Positions 5,699-6,317 of a stretch of DNA of 6,317 nt are shown here, piece by piece. The stretch is taken from assembly GCA_025056835.1 (NCBI GenBank), contig JANWVS010000136.1, positions 1 to 6,317 of the forward strand, read 5' to 3'. Numbering within the stretch: the first letter of the stretch is position 1; each line of letters opens with the position of its first letter. Source of the DNA: Gemmataceae bacterium. Its GTDB lineage: Bacteria > Planctomycetota > Planctomycetia > Gemmatales > Gemmataceae. The notes under the pieces were generated by a model. That model was given only the letters and a program-made list of their open reading frames with translations, ran no database searches and was not told where the DNA came from. The translations under genes were made by a program, and so were the position numbers.

Positions 5699-6139
5699 AT
5701 GTTGTCGGTACTTCAGAATAGCCTGATTCCTGTCGCGGAAGGCCCGGTCAATCGCCTGGCCAATGTGTTCGACCGGATCTTCAACGATGACTTCTTCGCA
5801 CCGTTGACGGCGCCGTCCACCTGGTTCGCCGCTCCCTTGGCGATTTGGGAGGACGAGGATCACTATTGGGTGGAGGTCGATGCCCCCGGGATGACCGAGA
5901 AGGACATCGATGTTTCCATCCATAATGGTGATCTGGTCATTCGCGGCGAGCGAAAGTGTGAGCGGAAGTCGGGCGGGTACGACACTCGCACCTATGGCCG
6001 TTTCGAGCAGCGCGTCAGTCTGCCCAAAGGTGCTCGGACGGACCAGGTCGACGCCAAGTTGGCCAACGGTGTCTTGACCTTGTCGTTCGCCAAAGGCGAT
6101 GAGGCCAAGCCGAAGAAGATCACCCTCCGCACCGAGTAA
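5699..6139 (+). CDS. hsp20: Small heat-shock protein, Hsp20/alpha-crystallin family
   Basis: 146 residues, usual for the family. Small heat-shock proteins are ATP-independent cytoplasmic holdases that form oligomers and bind unfolding proteins. An N-terminal arm (1-43, with PVNRLANVFDRIFNDDFF) leads to the alpha-crystallin domain at about 44-138: WEDEDHYWVEVDAPGM, KDIDVSIHNGDLVIRGERK, GRFEQRVSLPKG and the diagnostic NGVLTLSFAK at 123-132. ITL at 141-143 is the C-terminal I-x-I/L motif that docks neighbouring dimers. The start at 5699 follows AAAGGAGGT (5685-5693) by 5 bases. An in-frame ATG at 5615 would add 28 non-conserved residues and has no ribosome site. No CIRCE or HspR-type repeat was found upstream; control is more likely at translation through the leader hairpin. 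It is probably a separate transcription unit from exbBD. Confidence 0.95.
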   Translation: MLSVLQNSLIPVAEGPVNRLANVFDRIFNDDFFAPLTAPSTWFAAPLAIWEDEDHYWVEVDAPGMTEKDIDVSIHNGDLVIRGERKCERKSGGYDTRTYGRFEQRVSLPKGARTDQVDAKLANGVLTLSFAKGDEAKPKKITLRTE

Positions 6140-6140
6140 G

Positions 6141-6317
6141 TCAGGGCGGGCGCCCCTTGTCGGGCGCGTCCGATGAGCGAGGTGGTTGCTCGGCGTCGTC
6201 GGTCAGGTCCACTGGTAGCGTCAGGCTCATGGCAACGGGCGCGGCCAAGTGGATACGGACCGACGCCTCCAGGGCGGGGCGTTGTTCCCTCGGCTTAAGA
6301 CCAATTCTGAGGGTGGC
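6141..6317 (-). CDS. C-terminal end of an unidentified protein (partial)
   Basis: The minus strand is open from the right edge for 58 codons to TGA at 6143-6141. The translation reads like real protein: a beta-strand-like part (ALEASVRIHLAAPVAMSL, then TLPVDL) and then an acidic, proline-rich tail (TDDAEQPPRSSDAPDKG, ending RPP). Neither other minus-strand frame was examined to the same depth. The family is not recognised. It converges on hsp20 with a single base between the two stop codons. Confidence 0.5.
   Translation of the reverse strand, partial: ATLRIGLKPREQRPALEASVRIHLAAPVAMSLTLPVDLTDDAEQPPRSSDAPDKGRPP
6150..6167. terminator. GC hairpin between convergent genes, possible terminator
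   Basis: GCGCCC, CTTGTC, GGGCGC: a 6-bp perfect stem with a 6-base loop, starting 11 bases after the hsp20 stop. No T tract follows on the plus strand, and the hairpin lies inside the tail of the minus-strand frame, so it could equally be a by-product of that coding sequence. Confidence 0.3.

Noticed and set aside
1..6317. CRISPR array, insertion sequence, tRNA or rRNA
   Set aside because: No regularly spaced repeats, transposase-like product, terminal inverted repeats, or tRNA/rRNA signatures were seen by eye on either strand.

Overview
The window carries a compact, high-GC TonB energy-transduction and outer-membrane receptor locus, followed by a small heat-shock gene. The organism is a Gram-negative-type bacterium: there is a beta-barrel outer-membrane receptor with a signal peptide, a TonB and an ExbB/ExbD pair. 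The gene styles (a proline-rich TonB, a long tetratricopeptide-repeat partner, and an Hsp20 reading DAPGM...GVLTL) would fit a planctomycete. That placement is an inference from style, not a demonstrated assignment.

Layout. On the minus strand, read right to left, are a TonB-dependent receptor (4148-1953), tonB (1902-1144) and a TPR-repeat protein that starts at a GTG at 1113 and runs off the left edge. The three are spaced by 50 and 30 bases and look like one operon. Divergently, after a 237-base intergenic region holding two short dyads, exbB (4386-5027) and exbD (5032-5421) run on the plus strand only 4 bases apart. A 277-base non-coding stretch follows. It holds a 10-bp hairpin just after exbD and a series of hairpins, the last of which covers the ribosome-binding site of an hsp20 gene (5699-6139). 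The final 177 bases on the minus strand are an open reading frame entering from the right edge, whose stop lies one base from the hsp20 stop (convergent).

How the genes fit together. ExbB and ExbD form the inner-membrane proton channel. TonB spans the periplasm and contacts the plug of the receptor, which imports an unidentified ligand across the outer membrane. The TPR protein, probably exported, is most likely a periplasmic accessory or scaffold of the same system. The Hsp20 gene appears functionally separate.

The most interesting non-coding signal is the 5' leader of hsp20. An 11-bp uninterrupted helix (two G-U pairs) inside a longer hairpin (5651-5697) pairs the complete Shine-Dalgarno sequence with a pyrimidine-rich strand. 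This is the arrangement expected of an RNA thermometer, but it does not match the ROSE consensus. The second notable point is the TPR gene, which is easily missed because it begins with GTG and is cut by the window edge, yet is open for 371 codons behind a perfect GGAGG.
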